This document shows positions 62,938-64,000 of a stretch of 64,000 nt of DNA, one piece after another. This DNA comes from JBJXHN01 sp046233135 (GTDB taxonomy: Bacteria > Pseudomonadota > Alphaproteobacteria > Rhodospirillales > Rhodospirillaceae). The DNA is taken from NCBI GenBank assembly GCA_046233135.1, contig JBJXHN010000001.1, forward strand, positions 558,001-622,000, in the 5' to 3' direction. Below the pieces are notes generated by a model, which ran no database searches, was not told the DNA's origin, and saw only the letters and a program-made list of their open reading frames with translations. How positions within the stretch are numbered: position 1 is the stretch's first letter; each line of letters begins with the position of its first letter. The translations under genes were made by a program, and so were the position numbers.

Positions 62938-63843
62938 ATGACAGACCCATCCTCTCCCTCGCCGTTCGCCGCCCCCGATACCCTTTCGGTGCTGACCCGC
63001 ATCGCCGAGGCGCTGGAGCGCCTGGCGCCGCCCGCCACCCCGCCCCGCGACCTGGGCGCGGCGGACGCCTTCGTGTGGATTGCCGCCTCCAGCCACCTGG
63101 ATCCGGTGCGCAAGGTCAACCGCATCCCCCTGGACCTGCTGTGCGGCATCGATCGGCAGGTGGCGACCCTGCGCGACAACACCCTGCGCTTCGCCCGGGG
63201 TCTGCCGGCCAACAACGCGCTGCTGTGGGGCGCGCGGGGTACGGGCAAAAGTTCGCTGGTCAAGGCCGTCCATGCCGACGTCAACGACGCTCTGGATGCC
63301 GAAGGCCTGCGCCGGCTGGCCCTGGTGGAGATCCACCGCGAGGACATCCCCACCCTGCCCGTTCTGTTGACCATCCTCGCCGACAGCGGCCGCCCCTGCC
63401 TGCTGTTCTGCGACGATCTGTCCTTCGACAGCGGCGATACCAGCTACAAGTCGCTGAAGGCGGTTCTGGAAGGCGGCATCGAGGGCCGGCCGGACAACGT
63501 GCTGTTCTATGCCACCTCCAACCGCCGCCATCTGCTGTCCCGTGAAATGGTCGAAAACGAGCAGTCCACGGCCATCCATGCCAGCGAGGCCGTGGAAGAA
63601 AAAGTCTCCCTTTCCGACCGCTTCGGTTTGTGGCTCGGCTTCCACAATGTGGACCAAGAGACGTATTTCTCGATGATCCTGGGCTATGCCAAGGCCTATG
63701 GCCTGGAGGGCGACGAGAACAGCCTGAAGCGGGAAGCCAAGGAATGGTCGGTGACACGCGGCAGCCGGTCTGGCCGGACGGCCTGGCAGTTCATTCAGGA
63801 AATTGCCGGCCGGCAAGGACGGAAGCTTGAAATAACCCCATAA
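62938..63843 (+). CDS. DUF815-family AAA ATPase
   Basis: A 301-residue ATPase. Walker A is LLWGARGTGKSSLVKAVH and Walker B is CLLFCDDLSFDSGD. The family tail is present (YATSNRRHLLSREMVENEQSTAIHASEAVEEKVSLSDRFGLWLGFHN). GGAAG precedes ATG 62938; ATG 62908 is possible. DUF815 proteins are conserved near yajC in alphaproteobacteria. The function is unknown. Confidence 0.9.
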   Translation: MTDPSSPSPFAAPDTLSVLTRIAEALERLAPPATPPRDLGAADAFVWIAASSHLDPVRKVNRIPLDLLCGIDRQVATLRDNTLRFARGLPANNALLWGARGTGKSSLVKAVHADVNDALDAEGLRRLALVEIHREDIPTLPVLLTILADSGRPCLLFCDDLSFDSGDTSYKSLKAVLEGGIEGRPDNVLFYATSNRRHLLSREMVENEQSTAIHASEAVEEKVSLSDRFGLWLGFHNVDQETYFSMILGYAKAYGLEGDENSLKREAKEWSVTRGSRSGRTAWQFIQEIAGRQGRKLEITP

Positions 63844-63924
63844 AGTCTGCATCCTCCGCGGCCTGAACTAAACATTTCGGACATACAGCCGCACGTGGCG
63901 GTTTGGGCCAGGGGATTCCGCTCC

Positions 63925-64000
63925 ATGAAGATGATCAAGGATCTGCCGATCTCGGTAAAGGTCAGCGTGGCCTTTCTGCTTGTGGTTGTTGTGCTGATTG
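63925..64000 (+). CDS. Start of a membrane protein, probably a chemotaxis receptor (partial)
   Basis: ATG 63925 follows AGGGG and reads MKMIKDLPISVKVSVAFLLV then further hydrophobic residues to the window end. A short basic/polar stretch before a membrane helix is how many methyl-accepting chemotaxis proteins begin. Only 25 residues are present, so this is a modest assignment. Confidence 0.55.
   Translation, partial: MKMIKDLPISVKVSVAFLLVVVVLI

Overview
The window is about 64 kb of GC-rich chromosomal DNA from an alphaproteobacterium. UvrA, TrmFO, SecD/SecF/YajC, SpeD/SpeE with a group-III ornithine decarboxylase, a complete Liv transporter and several chemotaxis and two-component proteins all fit Rhodospirillales or relatives. 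This placement is inferred from gene content and style and was not tested by any search.

Region 1 (about 255-8426) is an integrated filamentous phage (inovirus). Its left edge is a full dif site (255-282) and its right edge (8409-8426) repeats the dif spacer and XerC arm exactly, so it entered by host XerC/XerD recombination at the replication terminus. The minus strand carries the phage body: Rep initiator, ssDNA-binding protein, small hydrophobic coat proteins, major coat protein, a very small 32-residue coat candidate, a Cys-rich pIII-like adsorption protein, a pVI-like protein and the Zot/pI assembly ATPase. The ends carry plus-strand regulators and small membrane proteins. A cluster of nested hairpins lies downstream of zot.

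Region 2 (8.4-16 kb) holds a sensor kinase, a globin-coupled chemotaxis receptor with a PilZ domain, and a three-gene overlapping operon: MpaB/Lcp-like oxygenase, sulfotransferase and a catalase-fold protein. Region 3 (16-26.9 kb) is a polyamine cluster (ornithine decarboxylase, speD, divergent speE) with mazG and a lipoprotein, then an 823-residue protein joining a sulfotransferase, a beta-rich Wzt-like segment and a family-4 glycosyltransferase, an inositol-phosphatase-like enzyme and a CHASE/PAS hybrid-type sensor kinase.

Region 4 (27-34 kb) has a PNPOx-like flavoprotein divergent from a MocR regulator, a family-39 glycosyltransferase, a DsbA-like isomerase, an FG-GAP repeat protein and ssb. 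Region 5 (34.2-39.9 kb) is a liv branched-chain amino acid or amide ABC transporter operon. Region 6 (40.3-53.7 kb) has uvrA, several small enzymes and regulators, a DUF1007-NicO nickel/cobalt pair, a TMEM165-type manganese exporter preceded by a convincing yybP-ykoY manganese riboswitch, and a rhodanese-DUF4170-membrane protein run.

Region 7 (53.9-64 kb) has trmFO, a phytoene-synthase-fold protein and a Mth938 protein related to the mitochondrial complex I assembly factors NDUFAF6 and NDUFAF3, Fe-type superoxide dismutase, the yajC-secD-secF operon, a DUF815 ATPase and the start of a further chemotaxis receptor. Four copies of a roughly 109-bp repeat with CTAG ends are scattered at 15.9, 20.8, 24.4 and 48.0 kb; two of them supply the stop codon of the neighbouring gene.
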